From Zoogloea sp041914405 (lineage in GTDB: Bacteria > Pseudomonadota > Gammaproteobacteria > Burkholderiales > Rhodocyclaceae), in NCBI RefSeq assembly GCF_041914405.1, contig NZ_JAYSDK010000024.1, positions 19,661 through 83,660 on the forward strand: a stretch of 64,000 bases of DNA, in the 5' to 3' direction. The notes beneath the pieces were generated by a model. That model saw only the letters and a list, made by a program, of their open reading frames with translations. It made no database searches and was not told the origin of the DNA. The first letter of the stretch is position 1. Every line of letters starts with the position of its first letter. The position numbers were made by a program, and so were the translations under genes. Below, one piece after another: positions 44,882 to 54,146 of this stretch.

Positions 44882-46171
44882 TTGATTCCTCGCCTTCTCT
44901 ATACCGCCGTCTGGTACCTGGCTGCACCGCTGATCCTGCTGCGCCTGGCCTGGCGTGCGCGCCGTCAGCCCGAGTACCTGCGCCACCTGGGCGAACGCAT
45001 CGGCCGCTACCGTACCCGCACTGCCGGCCCGCTGATCTGGCTCCACGCGGTATCGGTCGGCGAGACCCGTGCCTGTGCGCCGCTGCTGCGCGCACTGCTT
45101 GACGCCCACCCGGAACACGGCGTGCTGCTGACCCACATGACCCCCACCGGCCGTGCCACCGCCGCAGAGCTGTTCGGCGAGCTCGCGCCGCGGGTGCAGA
45201 GCGTCTATCTCCCCTACGATTTCCCGTGGGCAGTGCGGCGCTTCCTGCGCCGCTACCACCCGGACGTCGGCATCCTGATGGAAACCGAGCTGTGGCCCAA
45301 CTTGGTGGAGGCCTGCCGGCGCAGCGGCACGCCGCTGGCGATGGTCAACGCCCGCTTGTCTGAACGCTCCGCGCGCGGCTACCGGCGCATCGGCCGGCTG
45401 GCCAGCGACGCGTTTGCACACCTCACCAAGGTGGGCGCCCAGAGCGAGGGCGACCGCCGCCGGCTGGCCGAGCTCGGCGCCGCCACCGCGGCGGTCACCG
45501 GCAACATCAAGTTCGACATCGAGGCCCCGGCGGCCCTGCTGGAACTGGGCCAGCGCTTCCGCAACGGCTTCGGCCAGCGCCGCGTCCTGCTCGCCGCCAG
45601 TACCCGCGACGGCGAAGAGGGACCGCAGCTGGAAGCCTTCGCGCAGCTGGCGCCACCGGACGTGCTGCTGGTGATCGTGCCGCGCCATCCCCAGCGCTTC
45701 GACGAGGTCGCCCGCCTGATCAAACGCAGCGGCCTCACGATGCAGCGCCGCTCGGAAGACCGGCCGCTGGCCGCCGACACCCGCGTGTGGCTCGGCGACT
45801 CGATGGGCGAGATGTATGCGTATTACGCCGCCGCCGACGTGGCGCTGATCGGCGGTTCGTGGGAAAAGCTCGGCGGGCAGAACCCCATCGAGGCCAGCGC
45901 GGTCGGCTGCCCGGTGATCGTCGGCCCGCACACCTTCAACTTCACGGCAGTCTGCGAACAGGCCATCGAGGCCGGCGCCGCGCTGCGCGCCACCGACATC
46001 GAAGCCGGACTACGGGATGCCGTTGAACTCCTGGACGACGCGCCGCGCCGTCAGGCCATCGGCGAAGCCGGGCGCGCCTTTGCCCGCGCCCACCGGGGTG
46101 CCACCGCGCGCACGGTGGAACTGCTGGCGCCCCTCATCGCGGCACGCCAGCGCGCCACTGAGGCTTACTGA
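44882..46171 (+). CDS. waaA: 3-deoxy-D-manno-octulosonic acid (Kdo) transferase
   Basis: 429 residues from TTG 44882; no ATG fits the N-terminal anchor. N-terminal membrane helix about 3-20, then QPEYLRHLGERIGRY, WLHAVSVGETRA, LMETELWPNLV and GGSWEKLGGQNPIEASA, all WaaA/KdtA hallmarks. It transfers Kdo from CMP-Kdo to lipid IVA at the inner membrane, committing lipid A to lipopolysaccharide. The last 7 bp overlap the convergent ubiA. Confidence 0.95.
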   Translation: MIPRLLYTAVWYLAAPLILLRLAWRARRQPEYLRHLGERIGRYRTRTAGPLIWLHAVSVGETRACAPLLRALLDAHPEHGVLLTHMTPTGRATAAELFGELAPRVQSVYLPYDFPWAVRRFLRRYHPDVGILMETELWPNLVEACRRSGTPLAMVNARLSERSARGYRRIGRLASDAFAHLTKVGAQSEGDRRRLAELGAATAAVTGNIKFDIEAPAALLELGQRFRNGFGQRRVLLAASTRDGEEGPQLEAFAQLAPPDVLLVIVPRHPQRFDEVARLIKRSGLTMQRRSEDRPLAADTRVWLGDSMGEMYAYYAAADVALIGGSWEKLGGQNPIEASAVGCPVIVGPHTFNFTAVCEQAIEAGAALRATDIEAGLRDAVELLDDAPRRQAIGEAGRAFARAHRGATARTVELLAPLIAARQRATEAY

Positions 46172-47046
46172 ACGGACGCCAACAGGTAGTCCAACGCCCA
46201 GCCGGCGAAGATTGCCCCGCCAACCCAATTGTTGTGCAGGAAGGCCTTGAAGCACTTGGGCCGGTCGCGCTCACGGATCAGCGTGTAGTGATAAACCATG
46301 ATCCCTGCCGCCACCGCCAGCCCGGCCAGGAACACCACGCCGCGGCCGGTGTGCAGGCCAGACCAGCCGATCAGTGCCAGCGTCACCGCGTAGCAAGTCA
46401 TCACGGCCGCCACGTCGTAGCGGCCAAAGGTAATCGCCGAGGTCTTGATGCCGATCTTGAGGTCGTCCGGACGATCAACCATTGCGTACTCGGTGTCGTA
46501 GGCCACCGCCCAGAACACGTTGGCCACCAGCATCACCCAGGCCACCGCCGGCACCTCGCCCTGCAATGCGGCAAAGCCCATCGGAATGCCGAAACCGAAG
46601 GCGATCCCCAGATAAGCCTGCGGGATCGCCAGGAAACGCTTGGTGTAGGGGTAACTGCCGGCGAGGAACACCGCTGGCACGCTGAGCGCGATGGTCAGTC
46701 CGTTGAGTGGCAGGATCAGCAGCAGGGACACCAGCGCCAGGCCGGCGGCCAGCAGCAGGGCCTCCTTCGGCGTCACCCGCCGTGCCGCAAGGGGACGATT
46801 ACGGGTGCGCTCCACATGGCCGTCGAAGTCCTTGTCGGCATAGTCGTTGATCACGCAGCCGGCGGAGCGCATCAGGAAGGTGCCGATCGTGAAGATCGCC
46901 ACCACCAGCGGCGACGGCTGCCCCTCGCCGGCCACCCACAGGGCCCACAGCGTCGGCCACAGCAGCAACAAAGTGCCGATGGGCTTGTCGATGCGCATCA
47001 GCTTGCCGTATTCGGAGACTCGTTCGGAAAAGGTCAGACTCATCAT
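46165..47046 (-). CDS. ubiA: 4-hydroxybenzoate octaprenyltransferase
   Basis: A 293-residue membrane prenyltransferase with eight to nine helices. Aspartate-rich motif 1 is NDYADKDFDGHVERTRNRPL and motif 2 is DTEYAMVDRPDDLKIG. It prenylates 4-hydroxybenzoate in ubiquinone synthesis. The ATG at 47046 overlaps the ubiC stop (ATGA), giving a ubiC-ubiA pair as in many proteobacteria. Length is normal. Confidence 0.96.
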   Translation of the reverse strand: MMSLTFSERVSEYGKLMRIDKPIGTLLLLWPTLWALWVAGEGQPSPLVVAIFTIGTFLMRSAGCVINDYADKDFDGHVERTRNRPLAARRVTPKEALLLAAGLALVSLLLILPLNGLTIALSVPAVFLAGSYPYTKRFLAIPQAYLGIAFGFGIPMGFAALQGEVPAVAWVMLVANVFWAVAYDTEYAMVDRPDDLKIGIKTSAITFGRYDVAAVMTCYAVTLALIGWSGLHTGRGVVFLAGLAVAAGIMVYHYTLIRERDRPKCFKAFLHNNWVGGAIFAGWALDYLLASVQ

Positions 47047-47597
47047 GGTGCCAGGCTCCCGATCGCGGGCAAAAAGACTTCAGTGATCAACAGCGGAGAG
47101 CCGCTGCGGTGAAAGACGGAACGGCGTGCCCACAAGGGCGGCAACGCTGGCCGGCCGGTGGCACGCCGCGCATCGTGCCAGCGCGGATCGCGGGCATCCA
47201 GTCGGGCCGCCTCCAGCGGCGAACGGCGCACCCGCGGATCGTCGAACAGCACCGCCGCCAACGGCCGCCCGCCCAGCTGGCGCAACAGGTGCCAGGCGGC
47301 CGGAATCGACGTACCGGCGACCAGCGACCGCGCGAACACCACCGGCTCCCCATCGGCAAGCAGCAAAACCTCTCGCTGCCACAGGTCGCCGTGGCGATGC
47401 ACGCCCAGCGCAGCCATCTCGTCGGGCAGCACGACGCCCTTGCCCTGGCTCACCACCTTGAGGGAAAACCGCCCGCAGCGGGCACGGATGCGGGCCGTCA
47501 ACGAACTGTCGTCGGTCAGCCAGCCGCGCATGCCGCGCGGCGCACGCCATGCCGCCATGCGAAAAGGGTCACGGCCCGGAAAATGGGCGAGGGTCAT
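47043..47597 (-). CDS. ubiC: Chorismate pyruvate-lyase
   Basis: 184 residues from the ATG at 47597 (MTLAHFPGRDPF); an in-frame extension upstream is poor. WLTDDSSLTARIRA, LWQREVLLLADGEPVVFARS and ARRSVFHRSGSPLLITEVFLP are UbiC signatures; the last contains the conserved catalytic Glu. It splits chorismate into pyruvate and 4-hydroxybenzoate for the adjacent UbiA. The stop overlaps the ubiA start. Confidence 0.92.
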   Translation of the reverse strand: MTLAHFPGRDPFRMAAWRAPRGMRGWLTDDSSLTARIRARCGRFSLKVVSQGKGVVLPDEMAALGVHRHGDLWQREVLLLADGEPVVFARSLVAGTSIPAAWHLLRQLGGRPLAAVLFDDPRVRRSPLEAARLDARDPRWHDARRATGRPALPPLWARRSVFHRSGSPLLITEVFLPAIGSLAP

Positions 47598-47697
47598 CGG
47601 AACTCGGGGATGCGAAGGGAAGCGGGCCGTATTGTAGTGGGCGAGCCATGCGGGGGCTATTGCCATTCACCCCAACGGCCTGGCGCTGGGGCAACCT

Positions 47698-47764
47698 GTG
47701 GGGGCGAATTCATTCGCCCTCTGCTGGTGGATTGACCACCGCGGGCGAATGAATTCGCCCCCAC
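47698..47764. repeat. 67-bp palindromic repeat, copy 3
   Basis: Perfect 22-bp inverted arms (47698-47719 and 47743-47764) flank a 23-bp spacer. The spacer differs from copies 1 and 2 and itself contains GGTGG-ATTGA-CCACC. It lies between ubiC and recG. Confidence 0.95.
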
Positions 47765-47833
47765 AGATATCCCACAAAGATCCCTCAGAGCCATCCCATG
47801 GAGGCCCCCAAGGGATCGGGCCTGGACCTGGAC

Positions 47834-49939
47834 TCACGCCTTCAGCAGCGCGGCCCGGCCGCCGAACCAGCGGGCGGTGACAGCGTCGGCGACGCGCGGG
47901 GCGTCGCGCAGGATCTCCTCGGCCAGCTCGCGGGCGATGTCCACCAGCACCGCGTCCTCTTCCAGGTCGGCGTAGCGCAGCAAGGGCACACCGCTCTGGC
48001 GGGCGCCGATGAACTCGCCGGGGCCGCGGATGCGCAGGTCCTCGCGGGCGATCACAAAGCCGTCGGTGTTCTCGTAGATCGCCTTCAGGCGCTCGCGGCC
48101 AGTCTGCGACAAGGGCTGGGCGAACATCAGGATGCACACCGATTCATGCACGCCGCGGCCGACCCGCCCGCGCAGCTGGTGCAACTGGGCGAGGCCGAAG
48201 CGCTCGGCGTGCTCGATGACCATCAGGCTGGCGTTGGGCACATCGACGCCGACCTCGATGACCGTCGTCGCCACCAGCACCTTGATGTCGCCTGCGACGA
48301 AGGCGGCCATCGTCGCGGATTTCTCGTCGTTCTTCAGCCGTCCATGCACCAGCCCCACCGGCAGGTCGGGCAGCGCCTCCGACAGCATTTCGTAGGTTTC
48401 CTGGGCAGTCTTCAGCTGCAGCGCCTCGGACTCCTCGATCAGCGGGCACACCCAGTAGGCCTGGCGCCCGGCCACGCAGGCCTGGCGGACCCGCGCGATC
48501 ACCTCGTCGCGGCGCTCGTCCTTGATCAGTTTGGTGATGATCGGCGTGCGGCCAGGCGGCAACTCGTCCAGCACCGACACGTCGAGGTCAGCGTAGTAGC
48601 TCATCGCGAGCGTGCGCGGGATCGGCGTTGCCGACATCATCAGCATGTGCGGCGACTCGCCGGCCTGGCCCTTCTCGCGCAGGGCCAGGCGCTGGCGCAC
48701 GCCGAAGCGGTGCTGCTCGTCCACCACCGCCAACGCCAGTAGCGGCAGCGCTACCGGATCTTCGATCAGCGCATGGGTGCCGACGGCGAGCAGGATCTCG
48801 CCGCTGGCGAGGCGGGCCATCGTCGCCTCGCGCTCCTTCTTCTTGCGACTGCCGGACAACCACGCCACCTCGATGCCCAGCGGCGCCAGCCAGGCGGCGA
48901 GCTTGCGGTAGTGCTGCTCGGCGAGGATCTCGGTGGGCGCCATCAGCACCGCCTGGCGGCCGTTCTCGGCGGCCTGCAGCATGGCCAGTGCGGCCACGCA
49001 GGTCTTGCCGGAGCCCACGTCGCCCTGCAGCAGGCGCTGCATCGGGTGGTCGGAAGCCAGGTCGCGGGCGATCTCGGCGAAGGCGCGGGCCTGGGCGCCG
49101 GTCAGCGCGAAGGGCAGCTGACCCAGCAGGTCGCGGGTCAGCGTATCGAGCAGTGGCAGGCTCGGGGCATTCTTGGCGCGCCGCGCGGCGTAGGCGCGGC
49201 GCAGGGAGATCTGCTGGGCCAGCAGCTCGTCCAGCTTGACGCGCTGCCAGGCCGGGTGACCGCGGTCCTCGATGTCGAGGATCGACACCGACGGCGGCGG
49301 CGCGTGCAGCAGGCGCAACGCGTCGGGCAGTGACGGCAGATTGAGGCGGCGGCGCAGTTCGTCCGGCATCTCGTCGCGGATGCCGTTGTGGCGCAGCGCC
49401 CCGGCCACCAGTTTGCGCAGTGCCGACTGGGCCAGCCCGGCGGTGGTCGGATAGACCGGCGTCAGGCTTTCCGGCAACGGCTCGCCGGCAGCCACCGGCT
49501 TGATGCGCGGGTGGATCATCTCGGCGCCGAAAAAGCCATCGCGCAGCTCTCCGAAGATGCGCAGGCGGGCACCGACCGCCAGCTGTTTCTGCTGGCTCGG
49601 GTAGAAATGCACGAAACGCAGCATCACCTCCCCGCTGGCGTCAGTGGCGTGCGCCACCAGCTGGCGGCGCGGCGGCGGCGTGACCTCGCAGGAGCGCACC
49701 TCCACCTCGCACTGCACCGGCACGCCGGCGCGCGCATCGGCCAACATGGTCAGGCGGGTTTCGTCCTCGTAGCGCAGCGGCAGGTGGAAGATCAGGTCGG
49801 CCGGCGAGAAGATGTCGATCTTCGCCAGCCGCTCGGCCAGTTGCGGCCCGACGCCCGGCCAGCCGCGCACCGCCGGCTTCTTCGCCGGAGCGGCAGAAGG
49901 CGGTGGTGTAGCGGCGGCGGACTCCACGGGCAAACTCAA
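47834..49939 (-). CDS. recG: ATP-dependent DNA helicase RecG
   Basis: 701 residues. The N-terminal wedge/OB region spans about 30-190 (VRGWPGVGPQLAERLAKIDI, HLPLRYEDET). Walker A is LLQGDVGSGKT, with MAPTEILAEQHY, box II VVDEQHRFGVRQRL, MSATPIPRTLA and motif VI QLRGRVGRG. RecG remodels stalled forks and branched DNA. Length and motifs are complete. It is preceded on the same strand by ridA with a 2-bp gap. Confidence 0.96.
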   Translation of the reverse strand: MSLPVESAAATPPPSAAPAKKPAVRGWPGVGPQLAERLAKIDIFSPADLIFHLPLRYEDETRLTMLADARAGVPVQCEVEVRSCEVTPPPRRQLVAHATDASGEVMLRFVHFYPSQQKQLAVGARLRIFGELRDGFFGAEMIHPRIKPVAAGEPLPESLTPVYPTTAGLAQSALRKLVAGALRHNGIRDEMPDELRRRLNLPSLPDALRLLHAPPPSVSILDIEDRGHPAWQRVKLDELLAQQISLRRAYAARRAKNAPSLPLLDTLTRDLLGQLPFALTGAQARAFAEIARDLASDHPMQRLLQGDVGSGKTCVAALAMLQAAENGRQAVLMAPTEILAEQHYRKLAAWLAPLGIEVAWLSGSRKKKEREATMARLASGEILLAVGTHALIEDPVALPLLALAVVDEQHRFGVRQRLALREKGQAGESPHMLMMSATPIPRTLAMSYYADLDVSVLDELPPGRTPIITKLIKDERRDEVIARVRQACVAGRQAYWVCPLIEESEALQLKTAQETYEMLSEALPDLPVGLVHGRLKNDEKSATMAAFVAGDIKVLVATTVIEVGVDVPNASLMVIEHAERFGLAQLHQLRGRVGRGVHESVCILMFAQPLSQTGRERLKAIYENTDGFVIAREDLRIRGPGEFIGARQSGVPLLRYADLEEDAVLVDIARELAEEILRDAPRVADAVTARWFGGRAALLKA

Positions 49940-49941
49940 GC

Positions 49942-50322
49942 TCAGCCGAGCACCAGCACCGCGTCGGCCTCGACGACCGCGCCACGGGGCAGCTCCTTCA
50001 CGCCGACGGCTGCGCGGGCCGGATAGGGCTCGGCAAAGTAACGGGACATGACTTCATTCACCTTGGCGAAGTTGGCCAGGTCGGTCAGGTAGATGTTCAG
50101 CTTGACCGCGTCGGCGAGGGAACCACCGGCCGCCTCGGCCACCGCCTTGAGGTTCTCGAAAACACGCACGGTCTGGGCTTCAAAGCCGTCCACCAGCAGC
50201 ATCGTGGCCGGATCGAGGCCGATCTGGCCGGACATGTAGACGGTATTGCCGGCCTTCACGGCCTGGGAATAGGTGCCGATGGCGGCGGGGGCGTTGGGAG
50301 TGGCGATGATCTGCTTGGACAT
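49942..50322 (-). CDS. ridA: RidA/YjgF family enamine/imine deaminase
   Basis: 126 residues: IGTYSQAVKAGNTVYMSGQI, LKAVAEAAGGSL, and the C-terminal signature YPARAAVGVKELPRGAVVE with the conserved Arg and Glu of active RidA proteins. It deaminates reactive 2-aminoacrylate and related imines from PLP enzymes. It forms a homotrimer in the cytosol. It is likely co-transcribed with recG. Confidence 0.93.
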   Translation of the reverse strand: MSKQIIATPNAPAAIGTYSQAVKAGNTVYMSGQIGLDPATMLLVDGFEAQTVRVFENLKAVAEAAGGSLADAVKLNIYLTDLANFAKVNEVMSRYFAEPYPARAAVGVKELPRGAVVEADAVLVLG

Positions 50323-50495
50323 GGGCGTGCTCCGGAAGAGGGCCGGCGAACCGGCGAAAGTCGCGAAACGCGGAGTTTACCCTGCCGTGGCGCAGCGCAC
50401 GCCATGGCAGCGTCACCCACTTCGATGCGGGCAAGACACGAGCTATAACAATCCCGGGTGCAACAACAGGTAAGAATTTGAGCCAGATCTATGAC

Positions 50496-50526
50496 GTAGG
50501 TCACAGCACTCCGTAAAGTGACCTAC
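50496..50526. promoter_or_regulatory. 9-bp inverted repeat upstream of chemoreceptor-like gene
   Basis: GTAGGTCAC and GTGACCTAC are perfect 9-bp inverted arms separated by 13 bp, ending 40 bp before the start at 50567, in the divergent region with ridA. It may be an operator or an RNA stem; there is no T-run. Confidence 0.5.
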
Positions 50527-50566
50527 TTCCGGGTCGTTCCCCCACCCGTCACCCGCTCAGCACCCC

Positions 50567-51793
50567 ATGGCCTCCTCCAGCATCCGCGCCGACGACATCG
50601 CCACCTTCTCGGGTATTGCCCTGTCCATCGCCAGCATGGCCTCGGTCTCCCTCAGCGGCCCGTCGACGCTCAACTACGCGCTCGGCAGCGGCACCATCCT
50701 TGCGCTGATCGCCGCCGCCATCATCAGCCACGGTGCCCGTGCGCGTGCCCGCACCCAAAAGCTGGCGCAGAACAAACTGATCGACGACAGCGTGCGCGAA
50801 TACGACGCGCTGTGCGCGCGCATCGCCGGCAACAGCGAAACCCAGTACCTGCGCCTGCGGGAATCCCTGGTGCAGATGCAGGAGGTGTTTGGCAGCGCGG
50901 TAGGCGACCTGCACCGCAGCCTCACCGGCGACGGCAGCAAACACCAGGACTCCCTGCGCAACCTGGCCGACGAACTGGTGGCACTCGCCGCCACCCAGGA
51001 CGAAGCGACCCACAACGGCGGCATCGAACGCTTCACCACCGAAACCCAGGCCGCCATCGGCAACTTCGTCGCAACCGTCCAGCAGCTGCAGGCCAGCGGC
51101 AGCGACATCGCCTGCCGCTTTGCCGACATGCGCGCCAAGGTGGACGCGGTCACCCAACTGATGACCGAAGTGAACCAGATCAACAACCAGACCGAGCTGC
51201 TGGCCCTCAATGCCGCCATCGAGGCCGCCCGCGCCGGCGAGACCGGACGTGGCTTCGCGGTGGTGGCCGACGAGGTACGCAAGCTGGCCCAACGCACGGA
51301 GAACTTCAGCGCCCAGATCGGGGGCCTGCTGCAGGAAATCCACGCCGCCATCGACGCCGTCGGTGCCGTGGTGGACGTCACGGCCTCCACCGACATAAGC
51401 CACGCGGCCAGCTCCGAGGCCAAGGTGGCGGCTCTCGGCGTGGAAATGCGCGACCTCACCACCCGCGCCGCCGAGCAGTCGCACCGCATCAACGAGGTCT
51501 CCGAGGCAATCCACCGGCTGGTCATGCAGGGCGTGCTGTCCATGCAGTTCGAGGACATCGTCAGTCAGGTGCTCGACAAGCTGCGCCAGCACACCGACTT
51601 CATGAGCCGCTACGCCCACGGCTTCTTCGACGCCCACCGGGACGTGGAGGAGCGGGACGGGGTCGCCCGCATCCAGCGCCGCAATGCGACCCTCGGCGTG
51701 CTGCTCGAGGACTCCACCCGCTCCGCGCAGGAAATCCGCTTCGAAGCCGTCCGCCAGACCGCGGTCAGCGCTGGCGACGTCGACCTTTTTTGA
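50567..51793 (+). CDS. Methyl-accepting chemotaxis-like protein without periplasmic domain
   Basis: 408 residues. Two closely spaced hydrophobic segments (about 10-30 and 38-56) leave no extracytoplasmic sensor. A long helical region contains the receptor signalling tip NNQTELLALNAAIEAARAGE and GRGFAVVADEVRKLAQRT. The segment VLSMQFEDIVSQVLDKLRQH is typical of a receptor subfamily with a modified C-terminal arm. It probably signals to CheA/CheW from a cytosolic cue. No CheR/CheB pentapeptide tail is evident. No other chemotaxis genes are in the window. Confidence 0.85.
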   Translation: MASSSIRADDIATFSGIALSIASMASVSLSGPSTLNYALGSGTILALIAAAIISHGARARARTQKLAQNKLIDDSVREYDALCARIAGNSETQYLRLRESLVQMQEVFGSAVGDLHRSLTGDGSKHQDSLRNLADELVALAATQDEATHNGGIERFTTETQAAIGNFVATVQQLQASGSDIACRFADMRAKVDAVTQLMTEVNQINNQTELLALNAAIEAARAGETGRGFAVVADEVRKLAQRTENFSAQIGGLLQEIHAAIDAVGAVVDVTASTDISHAASSEAKVAALGVEMRDLTTRAAEQSHRINEVSEAIHRLVMQGVLSMQFEDIVSQVLDKLRQHTDFMSRYAHGFFDAHRDVEERDGVARIQRRNATLGVLLEDSTRSAQEIRFEAVRQTAVSAGDVDLF

Positions 51794-51949
51794 ACCTGCC
51801 GCCAGCCCCTGAGGGACACAAACATTCACCGATCCGACCTGCAGGGCACTGAATAAGCGGTTTCTCGCCCCCGGATCGGAGTAATAGACTTGCAATAACC
51901 TGACGCGCGCCGGGCGACAGGCTTGCTCCACAAACTCCGGGAGGGCCGT

Positions 51950-53983
51950 ATGTCATCCTTGGTGTCCCTGGTCAGGAATGAAAGCTACGCGCCCGATGCG
52001 CTACGCCAGTCGATCGAACAAGCCCTCGCGCTGATCCGCCAGCCGCTGCGGCAATTGATCCGGCCGGGCGACCGGGTCCTCGTCAAACCCTATCTGCGGC
52101 ACGGCAGCGTCCGTCAGCCCGAGACCCGGATGGTCTCCCACCCCGCCGTAGTCGAAGCCGTGCTGGGGCTGGTGTGCGACTGCGGCGGCCGCCCGCAGCT
52201 CGGCGACGAAGGGTCGCGCCGCCCGGGCCACCCCCAGTTGCACCATGAAGCCCTGTGGTTGCACCTTCTCGCCGAACGCTTCGGCGCGGAGCTGGTGAGC
52301 TTCGCCATGTCGGGCGGCCGGGTGCTACCGAGCGCCATCCCCCAACCCGCCAGCTATCTACTGAGCCGGGCCGTCCTCGACGCCGACAGCGTGATCAGTC
52401 TCGTCAATGCCCAGCCCCACCCCTCGCTGATGTGGAGCGGCGCGCTGAAGAACATGTTCAACACGATCATCGGGGCCGGCAACACACAGCTGTCCGCCTT
52501 GCTGCCCGACGCCGCTGAGCTCGCCGGGGCAGTCGCCGATGTATGCCGCCTGGCCCGGCCACGGATCTCGTTGGCGGACATGACCAGCGTCTGCCCGGGC
52601 TTTAAGCAGGCGCTGTGGCGAGTCGGCCTGCTGGGCGCCTCCACCGATCCGGTAGCCCTCGACAGCGCCTGCCTGCAGGCCCTCGGCTGGGAACCCGGCA
52701 CGATTCCAAGCCTGAGATGGGGCGCCCGCCTGGGCGTCGGCGCCTGGGAGCGGGAAGCCATCACGCTGCGCGGGCTGGACTGGCAGGACTTGCCGGTACT
52801 GACCCCACCCTCGCCAACCGTCTCGCCCGAGCCCCCCGAGCCCCGGCTGGCGCGCACCCTGCGGATTCTCAGCAAGACCCGCCTGCGCCCTCGCCCCCAA
52901 ATTGACCGGGCGCGCTGCACTAACTGCACCACCTGCGAGCAGGCCTGCCCGCTGCAGGCCATCAACCGGGACAATGGCGGCCGACTGCAGATCGACTACA
53001 CGCGTTGCGCCGACTGCCTGGTCTGTGCCGACGCCTGCCACCAGCAGGCGATCCAGCTGCGCCCCCATGGCTGGGTGGCCGCACTGCAGGCCCCGCGCAC
53101 GCTGGCCCACCGTCTGTGGCAGCGGGGCAAGGCAGGGCACGTGTGGCGCATCGGCGGGCTGGCCGTCCGCTGGCACCTGGAAAGAAGCCACCCGGTTCAC
53201 CCGCCCCGCCCGGCGCAGCCGCGCCCCCATGACCAGGAGTCCGCCCCCGTGAGCCCCAGCCTGCAGAACGCACGCGAAGAAAGCGGCGTCGCCCTCATCG
53301 TCGGTGCCGGCCCCGGACTGGGCAGCGCCCTGGCCCGCCGTTTCGCCCTGGCCGGCATGGACGTGGCCGTCGTCGCCCGGGACGGCCGGCGACTCGACAG
53401 TTTGGTTGCCGAACTCCACGCCCTCGGCGTTGCCGCCCGTGCCTATGCCTGCGACGTGACGGACGACGGCGCGGTGAGCCGGATGGTCGGCCAGGTGTGC
53501 GGCGAACTGGGCGTGCCGCGGCTGGCCGTCTATAACGTGGAACACTTCGGCCCCGGCCATGTGGTGGATATCGAGACAGCGGCCTTCCTCGAATGCTGGC
53601 GGGTCAACTGCCTGGGCGCCTTCCTGGTCGGCCGCGAGGTCGCCAAGGCCATGCTCACGCGCGCCAGCGGCACCCTGATCTTCACCGGCTCCACGGCCGC
53701 CACCCGGGGTCGCGAGGGCTACGCCAACATGGCGGTCGGCAAGTGGGGGCAGCGCGCGCTGACCCAATGCATGGCGCGGGAACTGGGGCCCAAGGGCATC
53801 CACGTGGCCCACGTCATCCTCGACGGCGGCATCCTCAAGAAGAACGCCCCCGCCTTCATGCAGGAACGCATGCTCGGCCTGTTTCCCGAACAGATCGCCG
53901 ACAACTACCTGGCCCTGCATCGCCAGCATCCGAGCACCTGGACGCAGGAACTGGATCTCCGCCCCTGGATGGAGAAATTCTGA
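51950..53983 (+). CDS. DUF362-ferredoxin-SDR fusion protein
   Basis: 677 residues from the ATG at 51950 with CGGGAGGG upstream. Residues 1-300 are DUF362 (GDRVLVKPYLRHG, WSGALKNMFNTIIGAG). About 315-365 are two 4Fe-4S clusters (CTNCTTCEQACP and CADCLVCADACHQQ). From about 445 it is a short-chain dehydrogenase (ALIVGAGPGLGSALARRFAL, IFTGSTAATRG, ARELGPKGIHVAHVI). At the usual YxxxK position the sequence reads MAVGK, so the catalytic Tyr appears to be replaced although Lys is kept. A GTG at 53250 preceded by AGGAG could allow separate SDR translation. The next gene is a ferredoxin-dependent oxidoreductase, so a redox partnership is possible. Confidence 0.82.
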   Translation: MSSLVSLVRNESYAPDALRQSIEQALALIRQPLRQLIRPGDRVLVKPYLRHGSVRQPETRMVSHPAVVEAVLGLVCDCGGRPQLGDEGSRRPGHPQLHHEALWLHLLAERFGAELVSFAMSGGRVLPSAIPQPASYLLSRAVLDADSVISLVNAQPHPSLMWSGALKNMFNTIIGAGNTQLSALLPDAAELAGAVADVCRLARPRISLADMTSVCPGFKQALWRVGLLGASTDPVALDSACLQALGWEPGTIPSLRWGARLGVGAWEREAITLRGLDWQDLPVLTPPSPTVSPEPPEPRLARTLRILSKTRLRPRPQIDRARCTNCTTCEQACPLQAINRDNGGRLQIDYTRCADCLVCADACHQQAIQLRPHGWVAALQAPRTLAHRLWQRGKAGHVWRIGGLAVRWHLERSHPVHPPRPAQPRPHDQESAPVSPSLQNAREESGVALIVGAGPGLGSALARRFALAGMDVAVVARDGRRLDSLVAELHALGVAARAYACDVTDDGAVSRMVGQVCGELGVPRLAVYNVEHFGPGHVVDIETAAFLECWRVNCLGAFLVGREVAKAMLTRASGTLIFTGSTAATRGREGYANMAVGKWGQRALTQCMARELGPKGIHVAHVILDGGILKKNAPAFMQERMLGLFPEQIADNYLALHRQHPSTWTQELDLRPWMEKF

Positions 53984-54146
53984 CGTCTGGCAACACGGCA
54001 GCCGGAACCCGCTCCGGCGTAGAGACTCAAACCGTCGGGCCGCGCAACGATCACGCGCCGAGCCTGCCTGCAGCACCTCGGCGGCGAGGCCCACAAGGCC
54101 CGCGCCGCGAGCGGATCAAAAACATGATTTTTGCGAGGAAACCACC

